A DNA stretch of 64,000 nt from an uncultured Pseudomonadota bacterium (GTDB lineage Bacteria; Pseudomonadota; Gammaproteobacteria; Burkholderiales; Burkholderiaceae_C), in contig CAMFIB010000001.1 in the NCBI GenBank assembly GCA_945952465.1, forward strand, positions 1,054,001 to 1,118,000, read 5' to 3'. The notes below the pieces were generated by a model. It saw only the letters and a list, made by a program, of their open reading frames with translations. It had not been told where the DNA came from and did not search any database. Each line of letters starts with the position of its first letter. Positions within the stretch are counted from its first letter, which is position 1. Made by a program: the position numbers and the translations under genes. Positions 1 to 7,980 of this stretch are shown here, piece by piece.

Positions 1-1
1 G

Positions 2-337
2 GTTCGGGCGGCGGGCTGGGAGCCGCATGTCGCGCGCCAGTTCGTCACATTGTGCGAGCGCGCGGGCGCGGCATATCCCCCCGACACGTTCGCCGAGCAG
101 GTGCTGGCGTTGATCGCCGACGGCAACCTGCCTGCAGCGTGGAAGGGGACGAGCGTTCCAGCATCAATCGCCGCCCTAGTCCAGGAACACGCGGACCGGC
201 AGCACCCCTTGCCGCCGGCGTTGGCCCGCAAGCTCCTGCATGTACTCGATGCCCTGGTCGACCTCGGTGACCGCCGCAGCGCCGCCTTGCAGCAGAGCGA
301 GTCCTTTCGCGGCGTGCGCTTGGCCGCGCCAGTCTGA
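2..337 (+). CDS. 3' end of a gene beginning before the window, function not recognised
   Basis: The frame is open from the second base of the window and ends with TGA at 335-337, giving 111 residues of a protein whose start lies outside. The visible part is rich in alanine and leucine, looks mostly helical, and has no transmembrane segment, cysteine cluster or catalytic motif that I recognise. A TTG at 50 could serve as an internal start, but no convincing Shine-Dalgarno sequence precedes it, so I treat the piece as a C-terminal fragment. It lies 87 bases upstream of the SEC-C/nuclease-like gene on the same strand. The two could share a transcript, but nothing in the sequence proves it. Confidence 0.45.
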   Translation, partial: VRAAGWEPHVARQFVTLCERAGAAYPPDTFAEQVLALIADGNLPAAWKGTSVPASIAALVQEHADRQHPLPPALARKLLHVLDALVDLGDRRSAALQQSESFRGVRLAAPV

Positions 338-424
338 TGTGGGCTGCATGCGCAGCGCACTCATCATTCACGAGAGGCGCGCCGCTGCAATTGTCATGAT
401 CAAGAAAAAACGAAGGCTGAGTTG

Positions 425-2893
425 ATGAAGAAGAAATCCAAGAAGGTCGCTAAACGCTCGCTGAAGCCTCGCGGCCCTGATGATTTTTTTTCCGTGGGCC
501 CCTTGAACGTTGCGCGCTTTGGCAAGAACGTCGTTTGGAAGGCGGACTGGGCCGAAGGTGAGTTTGCGCTGATGCAGCAGCGTTTGGCGGCGAGTCACGA
601 CGACGTCGTTCGGAGGATAGATGAGTCCGTCCGCCTGATCGCCGAATTGGTAGCGGGCCTGCCGCCGCTGAAGATGCTGCACCGCGCTTGGTGGGAACGT
701 TCAGCCGCAACCCTGGGCATTGACAACGAGTTCGACGTCAAGTCAGAACACGTGCATGCAAGTCGCATGCTCGATTTTGTGCAAAGTGTCGTAGCAGCTG
801 TGATGCCCGTTGGAGACGTGAAGGAGGCGTTGCCTGATGAAGACTGGAGGAAGCTGCAGGTCGAGGTGGAGAAGCTGTTTGATACCTTGAACCGGGAGTA
901 CTTCATGGTAGCTACGGCGAAACGGAAACTCGAGAACTCGCAACTGGACATGGACTTTGAGGAGTTTCAGTTCAAGTCCCAGGCCTACTGGGCAAACGTA
1001 ACCGGCGAGCGGTACCAAGTGCACCAAGTACAGGCGCTGCGCGATCTGCTCGAGCCCCAGAGTGCAGTCATTGAGCAGATGTATGGGCTTTCGGCGGAAC
1101 TTCTCTGCGATGAACTTGAGAAGATCTGGCAGTCACTCACGTTTGGAGTGACCGATTCCTTCGAAGCCATGCATACATTCCGCGACAAGGCCTTGGCGGC
1201 AGCCGAGGCGGATCTCATCTCCGGCATTGCGGTGGTCGAGGGGGATCCAGGGGAGTTTTTGAGGCAAGCGGTCGTTCGAAATGGGCTGCAAGAAGAGCAG
1301 GAAAGAGCGGTCGGACTGTTCATGCTGTACGACCTTTTTGATCTCCAAAAGATCACACACCTCCCGGAGACCTTTCTTCGAGACTTTGCCTGGGCGCCAG
1401 GTGAAGACAAGGACTTCTTCGCTGAAGGATCATTTCGCGGCTGGCCTTTGCGGGTATGGCCAACTTTTAAGCGCCCGTTCCTGAGGCTGGATGACCGGTA
1501 CTACTGCTTCGATCTATCCACGCTCTTTGACCACTTCTACAGGCAATTTGAAAAGCGGGTTTTCGTGCAGCAACAGGAGCTCAAGCAACAGTGGATCACC
1601 AAGCGCAAGGACGTTACTGAGACGTTACCGTTCAAGTACCTGGAGCGAATCCTCCCGGGGTCACGGTGCATTCGCGAGGCGTACTATTGGATTGCTGACG
1701 GTAGCTCATCCAAGCGGTTCGAGACCGACGGCTTGGTGATTTTCGACGATCACCTTTTCATCATCGAAGTAAAGGCAGGAGCGTTCACCTACACCTCTCC
1801 GGCTACAGATGTCGATGCGCACGTGCAGTCCCTCAAGAACCTGGTGTCCAGTCCGGCCGAGCAAGGGCTCCGATTCCTAGGCTACCTGAAGTCTGCAGAA
1901 GAGGTGCCGGTGTTCGACGCTGCCCGCAACGAGATCACACGCTTGCGATTTGGCGACTTCCGACATGTGAGCGTATGCGCGGTGACACTGGATCCCTTTA
2001 CCGAACTGGCCGCGCAGATTCAGCATCTGCGAAACGTTGGCGTTGATGTAGGTGCCACAGCTGTTTGGTCCATGGCGATTGATGACCTGAGGGTCTATGC
2101 CGACGTGTTCCTAAATCCGTTTGAATTCTTGCACTATGTTGAACAGCGGAAAGAGGCGTTCGGTTCGACCGTCTTGCAGTTAGATGACGAACTCGATCAC
2201 CTTGGCCTGTACTTTAAGCACAACCACTATGCCAAACACGCTGCCGGGCTGATCACCAATCGCCAGGCGCACCTGCAATTTGTTGGCTATCGAGTCGACA
2301 TCGACAGATACTTTGGCGCGCGACTCGCGAAGGAGGTGGACGTTCCCTATCTTCGCCAGGACATGCCAAAGGGTTTGACCGAGGTCCTTGATCTCCTACG
2401 CCGAAATGTGAAGGCGGGGGCTTCTGTACTTGCGTCGTACTTGTTGGATATCAGCGGAGAGTGGCGTATCAAGGTGTTTGATGGCGTGTCCTCTGAAGTC
2501 GCTGCAGCCGCGCAGAAACAGCCCCGGCCAATGTCAACGCATGGGGAGGTGCGAATCACGATTTTTCCGTGGTCAACATTGGCGAGTGATCGGGATGAAT
2601 CCGTGGCAGAGGACCATGCAAAGGCTCTGCTGCTACTGAACAGCGAGAGTGATCGAATGCTGCTCGAACTGAGGTACGGCGATGATGGCCGATTGCTCGA
2701 TGCCGAATGGCGGACTCTCAGGCGGATCGATATTACCGAGGACGAACTACCTCGTTTGGCGGGTATGGCGGCCCGACTGCGCGCCAAACGCATCGAGAAG
2801 GCGAGTAGCGGCGGGTCAAAAATCGGCCGCAACGAATCTTGTCCGTGTGGAAGTGGCCAGAAGTTCAAGAAATGCTGCTTGCTCGAGTCTTGA
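425..2893 (+). CDS. Large protein with PD-(D/E)XK nuclease-like motif and C-terminal SEC-C zinc motif
   Basis: This is an 822-residue protein starting at ATG 425; a TTG one codon earlier is less likely. The N-terminus is lysine-rich. Residues about 430-450 read ETDGLVIFDDHLFIIEVKAG, with D435, E448 and K450 in the D-x(n)-E-x-K spacing of the PD-(D/E)XK nuclease fold found in NERD and restriction-type domains. The last 20 residues carry a complete SEC-C motif (C806, C808, C817, C818), which binds zinc in SecA and many unrelated proteins. The rest is unassigned, with no membrane segment or helicase motif. Nuclease activity is inferred from the motif only. Its position beside an AbiEi-like gene and in less GC-rich DNA than the rest of the window suggests an accessory, possibly defence-related role, but no named system matches with certainty. 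Confidence 0.8.
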   Translation: MKKKSKKVAKRSLKPRGPDDFFSVGPLNVARFGKNVVWKADWAEGEFALMQQRLAASHDDVVRRIDESVRLIAELVAGLPPLKMLHRAWWERSAATLGIDNEFDVKSEHVHASRMLDFVQSVVAAVMPVGDVKEALPDEDWRKLQVEVEKLFDTLNREYFMVATAKRKLENSQLDMDFEEFQFKSQAYWANVTGERYQVHQVQALRDLLEPQSAVIEQMYGLSAELLCDELEKIWQSLTFGVTDSFEAMHTFRDKALAAAEADLISGIAVVEGDPGEFLRQAVVRNGLQEEQERAVGLFMLYDLFDLQKITHLPETFLRDFAWAPGEDKDFFAEGSFRGWPLRVWPTFKRPFLRLDDRYYCFDLSTLFDHFYRQFEKRVFVQQQELKQQWITKRKDVTETLPFKYLERILPGSRCIREAYYWIADGSSSKRFETDGLVIFDDHLFIIEVKAGAFTYTSPATDVDAHVQSLKNLVSSPAEQGLRFLGYLKSAEEVPVFDAARNEITRLRFGDFRHVSVCAVTLDPFTELAAQIQHLRNVGVDVGATAVWSMAIDDLRVYADVFLNPFEFLHYVEQRKEAFGSTVLQLDDELDHLGLYFKHNHYAKHAAGLITNRQAHLQFVGYRVDIDRYFGARLAKEVDVPYLRQDMPKGLTEVLDLLRRNVKAGASVLASYLLDISGEWRIKVFDGVSSEVAAAAQKQPRPMSTHGEVRITIFPWSTLASDRDESVAEDHAKALLLLNSESDRMLLELRYGDDGRLLDAEWRTLRRIDITEDELPRLAGMAARLRAKRIEKASSGGSKIGRNESCPCGSGQKFKKCCLLES

Positions 2894-2975
2894 TGGACAT
2901 CGAAGAACTAGCGCTCGCAGTGTCTAAGGCGCCAGGACTGCGGCCTTGTTGCATCAAAAACCCGAGAGGAACACC

Positions 2976-3050
2976 GTGGGCTTCCAACATCTTCCGATCC
3001 CTGCTCATTGGAACTACTTCTTCGCGCTCGAAGACGCTGTGCAGCGGTAG
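2976..3050 (+). pseudogene. Truncated N-terminal remnant of a small hypothetical protein
   Basis: A GTG at 2976 is preceded by a good ribosome site (GAGAGGA, ending 5 bases before it) and opens a frame of only 24 residues that stops with TAG at 3048-3050. The peptide contains PIPAHWNYFFALEDAV. From memory this resembles the start of small hypothetical proteins that often sit in accessory regions, with a P-x-HWNYF-x-ALE signature. The strong start signal and abrupt stop suggest a gene broken by a nonsense or frameshift change. No continuation in another frame is clear up to 3164. It could also be a genuine leader peptide. Confidence 0.3.
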
Positions 3051-3164
3051 CGTCCCACCGCGCTCACACAGTATGCCCGCTGGCGGTGGCTGGCGGTAGC
3101 TTTGACAAACTGTTGAACGGCCTCAGGGGCCAATTCGATTTACGACATCCGGAACCGTCCTGAA

Positions 3165-4286
3165 CTAAGGTCTGGCCGCTGGCAAGACGGGCCTTAGCAC
3201 TTCCCGCTCGGCAGAACAGGCCCAGGACTGACGCACCGCGCGCAGGACGTTCTCTAGCCGACCGAGATGGCCATGTCCGGGCTCCTCCTCGATCTTGGAC
3301 GTCACCAGGTAGTCGCTCAGCATGCGGGAAACCAACTTGGCCTGCAGCTTACGCCGCTCGAATTCATCGGACTCGTCCGACGTCTCCAGATGGCGCTCGC
3401 ACAAGGACACGAACAGCAAGGGGTCCAAGGTGCGCATCATGGCCATGCGACCCGTGCGCCCGATGACGACTTGCTCGAACTTCGGCGCGTGCTCCAGGAC
3501 ATCGAGTAAATCTTCTACCGACGGTGGCGTTGATTCGAAGCCTTTGCAGTGCACCGCCAGGAGGTCTGCCGCAGCAGGCAGCGCATGGTGCCAGGCCTCA
3601 CGGGAGACGAGTTGCTCCCGGGGCGAGCGAACCTCGTGCTTACCGTAGCGCACGTCAAGGGCGACTTTGCTGCAAGAGGGCAGGGGCAGCGGCGTGATGG
3701 CAGCGCTCTTGACCGCATGCCGAACCTTGTCGATCTTGCGCGTCTCAGATGGACTGGCATCGATCAGCACCAGCAGGTGATGTCGGCGTTCTTCCGCGAC
3801 GCTCATTGTGTCGCCGGGTGCCTTGATGGCATCCACGCGTAAGCCTGACCGCTGTCCGTACGCATAGAGGGCTTGACTGCCCACGACCAAGGAACTGTTG
3901 CCTAACCCGGCTTCATCCAGCGCGCATAGCACGTCCACCACCGGCTGCGGCACGAAGCCGGCGCGCACGGCCTTGTTGATGCGCTGGTATGTGTCGACGG
4001 TCTCCTTCAGTGTCTTCAGGCGCGACTCGAGCTTGCGCTTGTGGGACACAAAGTCTCCGAACTTGGCTTCTGTCTCGGCGTCGCGGGCACCCAAGTAAGT
4101 CTGCTTGCCCGCTTTCTTGTGGATCAGATACTCGTACTGATAGACCTTCTTCCAGTGCACGCTGCCCTCGAACTCTTTGAGGGCTGCCCGGACTCGTTGG
4201 AACTCCTTGAATGCCTTGGCAGCGTCCACGGTGTGCCGGGCGGCTGCGTCCGAGACTCGCGGCAGTTCAGTTTGCTCTAGCAGCAT
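3165..4286 (-). CDS. Nucleotidyltransferase-fold protein resembling the GSU2403 family
   Basis: The protein has 373 residues from the ATG at 4286; a TTG two codons earlier is possible, and no strong Shine-Dalgarno is seen for either. The N-terminal third is charged and helical, likely coiled. The middle has VVGSQALYAYGQRSGLRVDA, which resembles the G-[ST]-x-A-x-x-AY start of GSU2403-type nucleotidyltransferase-fold proteins. In that family an acidic D-x-D segment follows. Here the matching stretch appears to be RRHHLLVLIDASPSE, so the usual paired aspartates are not obvious and activity is uncertain. It lies downstream of the AbiEi/DUF6088-like gene on the same strand but 299 bases away. AbiE-type systems pair an antitoxin of that kind with a nucleotidyltransferase toxin, so a partnership is plausible but inferred. 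It is convergent with the SEC-C gene. Confidence 0.65.
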   Translation of the reverse strand: MLLEQTELPRVSDAAARHTVDAAKAFKEFQRVRAALKEFEGSVHWKKVYQYEYLIHKKAGKQTYLGARDAETEAKFGDFVSHKRKLESRLKTLKETVDTYQRINKAVRAGFVPQPVVDVLCALDEAGLGNSSLVVGSQALYAYGQRSGLRVDAIKAPGDTMSVAEERRHHLLVLIDASPSETRKIDKVRHAVKSAAITPLPLPSCSKVALDVRYGKHEVRSPREQLVSREAWHHALPAAADLLAVHCKGFESTPPSVEDLLDVLEHAPKFEQVVIGRTGRMAMMRTLDPLLFVSLCERHLETSDESDEFERRKLQAKLVSRMLSDYLVTSKIEEEPGHGHLGRLENVLRAVRQSWACSAEREVLRPVLPAARP

Positions 4287-4292
4287 GAGCAA

Positions 4293-4585
4293 TAAGAAAG
4301 AAGAATATATCCAGTGGAATCAAGGTCTTACGACCAATTGATGTCCTCATGGAGGCGGTTGGGACTTCCGTATGATAGTTGAGATTTTTGGGGTAAACCG
4401 ATAAAAATCAATGACTTACCTTGTCCGGCTCTGCCGTGTCAGACCGGTCGGGCGGTGAAGGGTTCGAGCCACAGGGCTGCAGCCGATTCCGTTGACGCCG
4501 ACCTAAGCTTCTTGACGCATAACCAAAAGAAGGGCGCAACCGCGTGGCGCTAGCCCGATCCGCGTCGCTGAGGGAGAAGTAGGAC
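4293..4585. other. Intergenic gap between antitoxin-like and nucleotidyltransferase-like genes
   Basis: No coding region is supported here. The part from about 4300 to 4420 is AT-rich and could hold the promoter of the nucleotidyltransferase gene on the reverse strand. A 7-bp inverted repeat (GATTTTT and AAAAATC) spans about 4382-4409. The remainder is GC-rich with no recognisable feature. A TTCGAGCC string near 4460 resembles a tRNA T-loop, but no tRNA folds around it. Confidence 0.5.
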
Positions 4586-5182
4586 TCAGCCACGAATCGT
4601 TTCTTCGCCGATCGCCCTGGCCATCCAAGAGGGCAGGCTGGCACGTCCCGATGTCAGCGCCTGCCATTCCGAGGACGGAAGCGTTCGCCGCAAGGTGGCC
4701 AGCGATTCGCGCACATGCGACGGTCCCATCCACGCCAGCGCCCGCACGGCTGCGCCGGCCGGGCCGACGCCCAGAGCCAACATCCAGCGGGGAGCATGTT
4801 TGACCGTCACCTCGGAGCGACCCAGCTTCAGCTTGCGGCTGCGCCCCGAGGTCAGATAGACCTCGCGAATCGACACCTGCTGTGTCAGACCCAGCGCGTT
4901 GGCCGCGTTGGCGCCGTGCGGTGTGACCACCTCACCGCTGTGGGCGGCCAGGGACTGCACGACCTTTTCAGGAGCCGGCGCGCGCGTCCCGAATCGGCTC
5001 GACACAGGCGTGACGTAGGTGCCGCGCGCCACCCGAAGCAACTTGCCTTCCTTGGCAAGTCTCGAGAACGCCTGATCAACCGCGGCTCGGCTCCCGAGGT
5101 GCAGAAACTCCTTGGGCGACACCACGCCACCCTCGGGCAGGGATTGGGTGTGCGACAGGATGGAACGGGGGAGCGTGCTCAT
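4586..5182 (-). CDS. DUF6088/AbiEi-like type IV antitoxin family protein
   Basis: This is a 198-residue protein from ATG 5182. The N-terminal half reads as a winged helix: VVSPKEFLHLGSRAAVDQAFSRLAKEGKL then RVARGTYVTP, the pattern of DUF6088 proteins and of the AbiEi antitoxin N-terminal domain (GSRAAVDQA-LSRL, then R-x-x-RG-x-Y). The middle segment with HGANAANALGLTQQV and YLTSGRSRKLKLG also matches that family. AbiEi proteins repress their own promoter and neutralise a nucleotidyltransferase toxin encoded just downstream. Here no AbiEii gene follows directly; the next gene downstream is a GSU2403-like nucleotidyltransferase. A perfect 7-bp inverted repeat 16 bases upstream of the start fits autoregulation. 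Family membership is fairly secure; antitoxin function is inferred. Confidence 0.75.
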   Translation of the reverse strand: MSTLPRSILSHTQSLPEGGVVSPKEFLHLGSRAAVDQAFSRLAKEGKLLRVARGTYVTPVSSRFGTRAPAPEKVVQSLAAHSGEVVTPHGANAANALGLTQQVSIREVYLTSGRSRKLKLGRSEVTVKHAPRWMLALGVGPAGAAVRALAWMGPSHVRESLATLRRTLPSSEWQALTSGRASLPSWMARAIGEETIRG

Positions 5183-5197
5183 GGCTGGATCTCTGAA

Positions 5198-5223
5198 GTC
5201 AGAATTTCATCGTAGTTTCTGAC
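5198..5223. promoter_or_regulatory. Palindrome upstream of the DUF6088/AbiEi-like gene
   Basis: GTCAGAA at 5198-5204 and TTCTGAC at 5217-5223 form a perfect 7-bp inverted repeat with a 12-bp spacer, lying 16-41 bases upstream of the reverse-strand start at 5182. AbiEi antitoxins are known to bind inverted repeats in their own promoter, so this is a candidate autoregulatory operator. No binding data are available from sequence alone. Confidence 0.5.
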
Positions 5224-5799
5224 ATTTTTCTTTGTCACTGGCCGATGCAAGGCATCGCAGGTTGACGAACTGAGAGTTAGCCGAGTGACACCGCGTTGGA
5301 TCGTCGGTAGCCGTGTATGCCGGGGTGACACTCCACTGACATTCCATTGAACTGATCAAGCTGATCAACTCGTTCGAGCCGCTGGCACAAACATGAGGAA
5401 CCCAGGGCGTTGGGAGACCGCGCTGTGGAGGTTGCGATTCCATCTATTCATTCGCGATCACTAACAGTTCCGATCATCGCTGGGTGCTTCACAACATCCC
5501 ATGCAGTCCTGCCAAGCCGATCAGATCGGCGTTGTCTCACAAACCTTCCAGGCAAGATGGTGCATTTGAAAAGGCTGTGGCATCATTGACGCGAGTGGGC
5601 CCAATTGCAGAGTGTGGCGCGTTCATCGGAATCGATATGAACGGTCTGATGCAGTCTCAAGCAAGCCCACTGGTTTTGACGGTATTCATGACGGTACAGA
5701 GGTCTCATCGAACCCAGCTTTCCCCAATGAAATCAAGGGGAAGAGGGTCCAATGAATAACCGAGTGGGAATGAGGCGGTAGCCGCACCGGCAGTTCCTC
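5224..5799. other. Long intergenic region without a supported gene
   Basis: About 575 bases separate the antitoxin-like operator from the TRIC channel gene. Open frames exist on both strands (the longest is about 90 codons at 5484-5759) but have atypical composition, no ribosome site and no recognisable protein. A 6-bp inverted repeat TTCCCC...GGGGAA lies at 5720-5742 with no T-tract. The composition changes near 5790 from moderately GC-rich to strongly GC-rich DNA, so the edge of the accessory patch lies close to here. Confidence 0.5.
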
Positions 5800-6441
5800 G
5801 TGACACCGACGCTCCAACTCCTCATCGACCTCGCCGGCACCTTCGTTTTCGCGCTCAGCGGCGCGATGGCGGGGGTGAAGCACCGGCTCGATTTGTTCGG
5901 GGTGCTGGTGTTGTCGTTCGCGGCGGCAAATTCGGGGGGCATCGCGCGTGATTTGCTGATCGGTGCGGTGCCGCCGGGCGCGATCAGCGACTGGCGTTTT
6001 CTCGGCGTGTCGCTGCTGGCGGGCGTGGCCGGCTTCTGCTTTCCTTCGGCGGTGACGCGGCGCTGGTCGTCGGTGTTGTGGCTGGACGCCGCTGGGCTGG
6101 CGCTGTTCGCGGTGGCCGGCGCGCAGAAGGCGCTCGCCGCCGGCCTCGATCCCGTCATGGCCACGCTGCTGGGCATGTTGACCGGCATCGGCGGTGGCAT
6201 CGCGCGCGACGTGTTGCTGGCGCAGATTCCCACCGTGCTGCGCTCGGAGCTGTACGCGGTGGCCGCGCTGGCCGGTGCCGCCATCGTCGTACTGGCCGAC
6301 GTGTTGCAGCTCCCGGCAGGCCCGGCAGCGCTGGTGGGGGCGGCGCTGTGCTTCGGCCTGCGGGTGATGGCGATCCGGCATGGCTGGCAGTTGCCGGTGG
6401 CGGGTGGCAAAGACCGACCGGACGATCCACCCGCGACATAG
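5800..6441 (+). CDS. TRIC cation channel family (UPF0126/YadS-like) membrane protein
   Basis: A 213-residue integral membrane protein built from two similar halves. Each half carries the family signature G-G-x-x-RD: GGIARD at residues 46-51 and GGGIARD at 131-137, the glycine-kinked helices that line the pore in TRIC channels. Around six to seven hydrophobic helices are visible. Bacterial homologues form potassium-permeable trimeric channels in the inner membrane. The start is GTG 5800; no in-frame ATG gives a better N-terminus, and the ribosome site is poor. Length is normal for the family. It ends 11 bases before the convergent ScfR regulator. Physiological role in this organism is unknown. 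Confidence 0.85.
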   Translation: MTPTLQLLIDLAGTFVFALSGAMAGVKHRLDLFGVLVLSFAAANSGGIARDLLIGAVPPGAISDWRFLGVSLLAGVAGFCFPSAVTRRWSSVLWLDAAGLALFAVAGAQKALAAGLDPVMATLLGMLTGIGGGIARDVLLAQIPTVLRSELYAVAALAGAAIVVLADVLQLPAGPAALVGAALCFGLRVMAIRHGWQLPVAGGKDRPDDPPAT

Positions 6442-6452
6442 CGCGGTGGCGC

Positions 6453-7871
6453 TCAGGCGCCGGAAGACCCTCCGTAAGGCGTGAACCGGGTTTCGTTTTC
6501 GTCGATGTCGAGCGCGCGGCCCACGAAGGGGAAGGCGCGCTGCGGGCAGTTCTCGCGTTCGCAGACCTTGCAGCCCATGCCGATCGGCGTGGCGGCCTGA
6601 GGGTCGAGCAGATTCAGGCCTTTGGCATACACCAACCGTGGCGCATGGCGGATGTCGCAGCCCAGGCCGATGGAGAAGGTCTTGCGCGGAGCGCCGTGGC
6701 CAGGTGGGCCGCCAGACACGGCGCGAGCGATCCACAGGTAGGCGCGGCCGTCGGGCAAGCGTGCCACCTGCGGCAGGATGCGGCCGGGCTGGCCGAACGC
6801 CTCGTACACATTCCACAGCGGGCAGGTGCCGCCGGTTCGGCTGAAGTGGAAGTGCGTGGCCGACTGTCGCTTGGAGATGTTGCCCGCGCGGTCGACACGG
6901 ATGAAAAAGAAGGGCACGCCGGGCGCATCGGGCCGCTGCAGGGTGCTGAGCCGGTGGCAGATGGTTTCGAAGCCGACATCGAAGCGCCGCTGCAGCAACT
7001 CGATGTCGTAGCGCAGTGATTCGGCCGCGCGCAGAAACTCGCCGTAAGGGAGCAGCAGGGCGCCGGCGAAATAGTTGGCCAAGCCGACCCGCGCGAGCCT
7101 GCCGGAGGCGGGATCGTTGGTGAACGGCGGGCCGCTCACCAGGGCATTGATCTCGGCGCTGGCTTCCAGCAGCGCGAGTTGTGTGGCGAGCTGGAACGCG
7201 AGCTGCGACGGCTTCAGGGCGGACGACACGCGCAGCACCTTGGCGTCGGGATCGAAGCGGCGCTTGTCGTCATGGCCCTGGCGGTCCAGTATCACCTGCA
7301 CACCGTGCTCGGTCTGGAGCCGGTCGCCGAGCCAGTCGGTCAGCGGGCCACCGCGTTCGCGCGCTTTTGTGGCGAGCGCCTCGGCGGCGCGGTCGAGTGG
7401 CTCGAAGTGGTTCTGGTGGCTGAAGAAGAAGTCACGCACCACTTCGAAGGGCATGGCCCGCACCGGTGCCAAGCCCGAGCGGTCGTCGCCGAGCTTGAGC
7501 GCCATCATCTCCAGCCGCTCAGCGGCTTCCAGGCTGCGCCGGTGCAGGGCGATCAGCGCACGGCCCAGCGCCGGCATCTGTGAGGCCACCTCCTTCAGCT
7601 CAGGCAGCGTGATGGCCTCTGGCGAATCGGCCAGGGCCTCGTGCATGCCAGCGACCAGCCGCGCCTCCTCGTCCTCGGAGAACTCCTGGATGTCGACACC
7701 CAATGTGCGGTTGATCTTGAGCAGCACCGCGACCGTCAGCGGGCGCTGGTTCTGTTCCAACTGGTTCAGGTAGCTGGGCGACAGGCCGAGTGCCTGCGCC
7801 ATCGCGATCTGCGACATCTGGCGTTCCGCTCGCAGCCGCCGCAGGCGCACGCCCATGAAAAGCTTGCTCAT
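6453..7871 (-). CDS. Short-chain fatty acyl regulator (ScfR/RamB/PrpR-like), XRE family
   Basis: The protein has 472 residues from ATG 7871, preceded by GAGGGTGG. The N-terminus (about 6-60) is an XRE helix-turn-helix (QMSQIAMAQALGLSPSYLNQ). The middle matches the IrrE/M78-like region of this family, and the C-terminal ScfR domain has a cysteine cluster at C434, C437 and C442 (C-x2-C-x4-C). The actinobacterial relatives RamB and PrpR control glyoxylate and methylcitrate genes. Mycobacterial PrpR senses short-chain acyl-CoA and binds a 4Fe-4S cluster through C-terminal cysteines. Divergent placement from the thioesterase-prpC-acnD-prpF operon points to control of that operon. The cluster and ligand are inferred from the family. 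Confidence 0.88.
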   Translation of the reverse strand: MSKLFMGVRLRRLRAERQMSQIAMAQALGLSPSYLNQLEQNQRPLTVAVLLKINRTLGVDIQEFSEDEEARLVAGMHEALADSPEAITLPELKEVASQMPALGRALIALHRRSLEAAERLEMMALKLGDDRSGLAPVRAMPFEVVRDFFFSHQNHFEPLDRAAEALATKARERGGPLTDWLGDRLQTEHGVQVILDRQGHDDKRRFDPDAKVLRVSSALKPSQLAFQLATQLALLEASAEINALVSGPPFTNDPASGRLARVGLANYFAGALLLPYGEFLRAAESLRYDIELLQRRFDVGFETICHRLSTLQRPDAPGVPFFFIRVDRAGNISKRQSATHFHFSRTGGTCPLWNVYEAFGQPGRILPQVARLPDGRAYLWIARAVSGGPPGHGAPRKTFSIGLGCDIRHAPRLVYAKGLNLLDPQAATPIGMGCKVCERENCPQRAFPFVGRALDIDENETRFTPYGGSSGA

Positions 7872-7886
7872 GCCACCCTCTCAAGA

Positions 7887-7979
7887 ATTCGCAATATTTG
7901 CAAATTCGCCAAATTTTGTTTGCACCCATTCGCCATTTCAGTCATTCCTTCAGATGCGTATTGTGCGTAAAGTGCGAAT
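7887..7979. promoter_or_regulatory. Divergent promoter region with repeated ATTYGC half-sites (candidate ScfR operator)
   Basis: Between the divergent regulator and the prp operon, half-sites of the form ATTYGC or GTTTGC occur at 7887, 7896, 7904, 7918 and 7928, with one inverted copy (GCGAAT) at 7974-7979. ATTTGCAAAT at 7896-7905 is a perfect 10-bp palindrome. RamB/PrpR-type regulators recognise TTTGCAAA-like sequences, so this is the likely operator for the ScfR-type protein. TATTGT at 7959-7964 is a possible -10 box for the forward operon. Confidence 0.5.
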
Positions 7980-7980
7980 C

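Noticed and set aside
4455-4480. TTCGAGCC string resembling a tRNA T-arm near the accessory patch
   Set aside because: Flanking bases cannot form the T-stem, acceptor stem or anticodon arm on either strand.
5484-5759. 91-codon open frame upstream of the TRIC gene
   Set aside because: No ribosome site, no recognisable protein, no codon bias like neighbouring genes.
7855-7980. Upstream extension of the thioesterase frame into the promoter region
   Set aside because: The extra residues come from AT-rich operator DNA and do not resemble hotdog proteins; ATG 7981 gives the normal family length.
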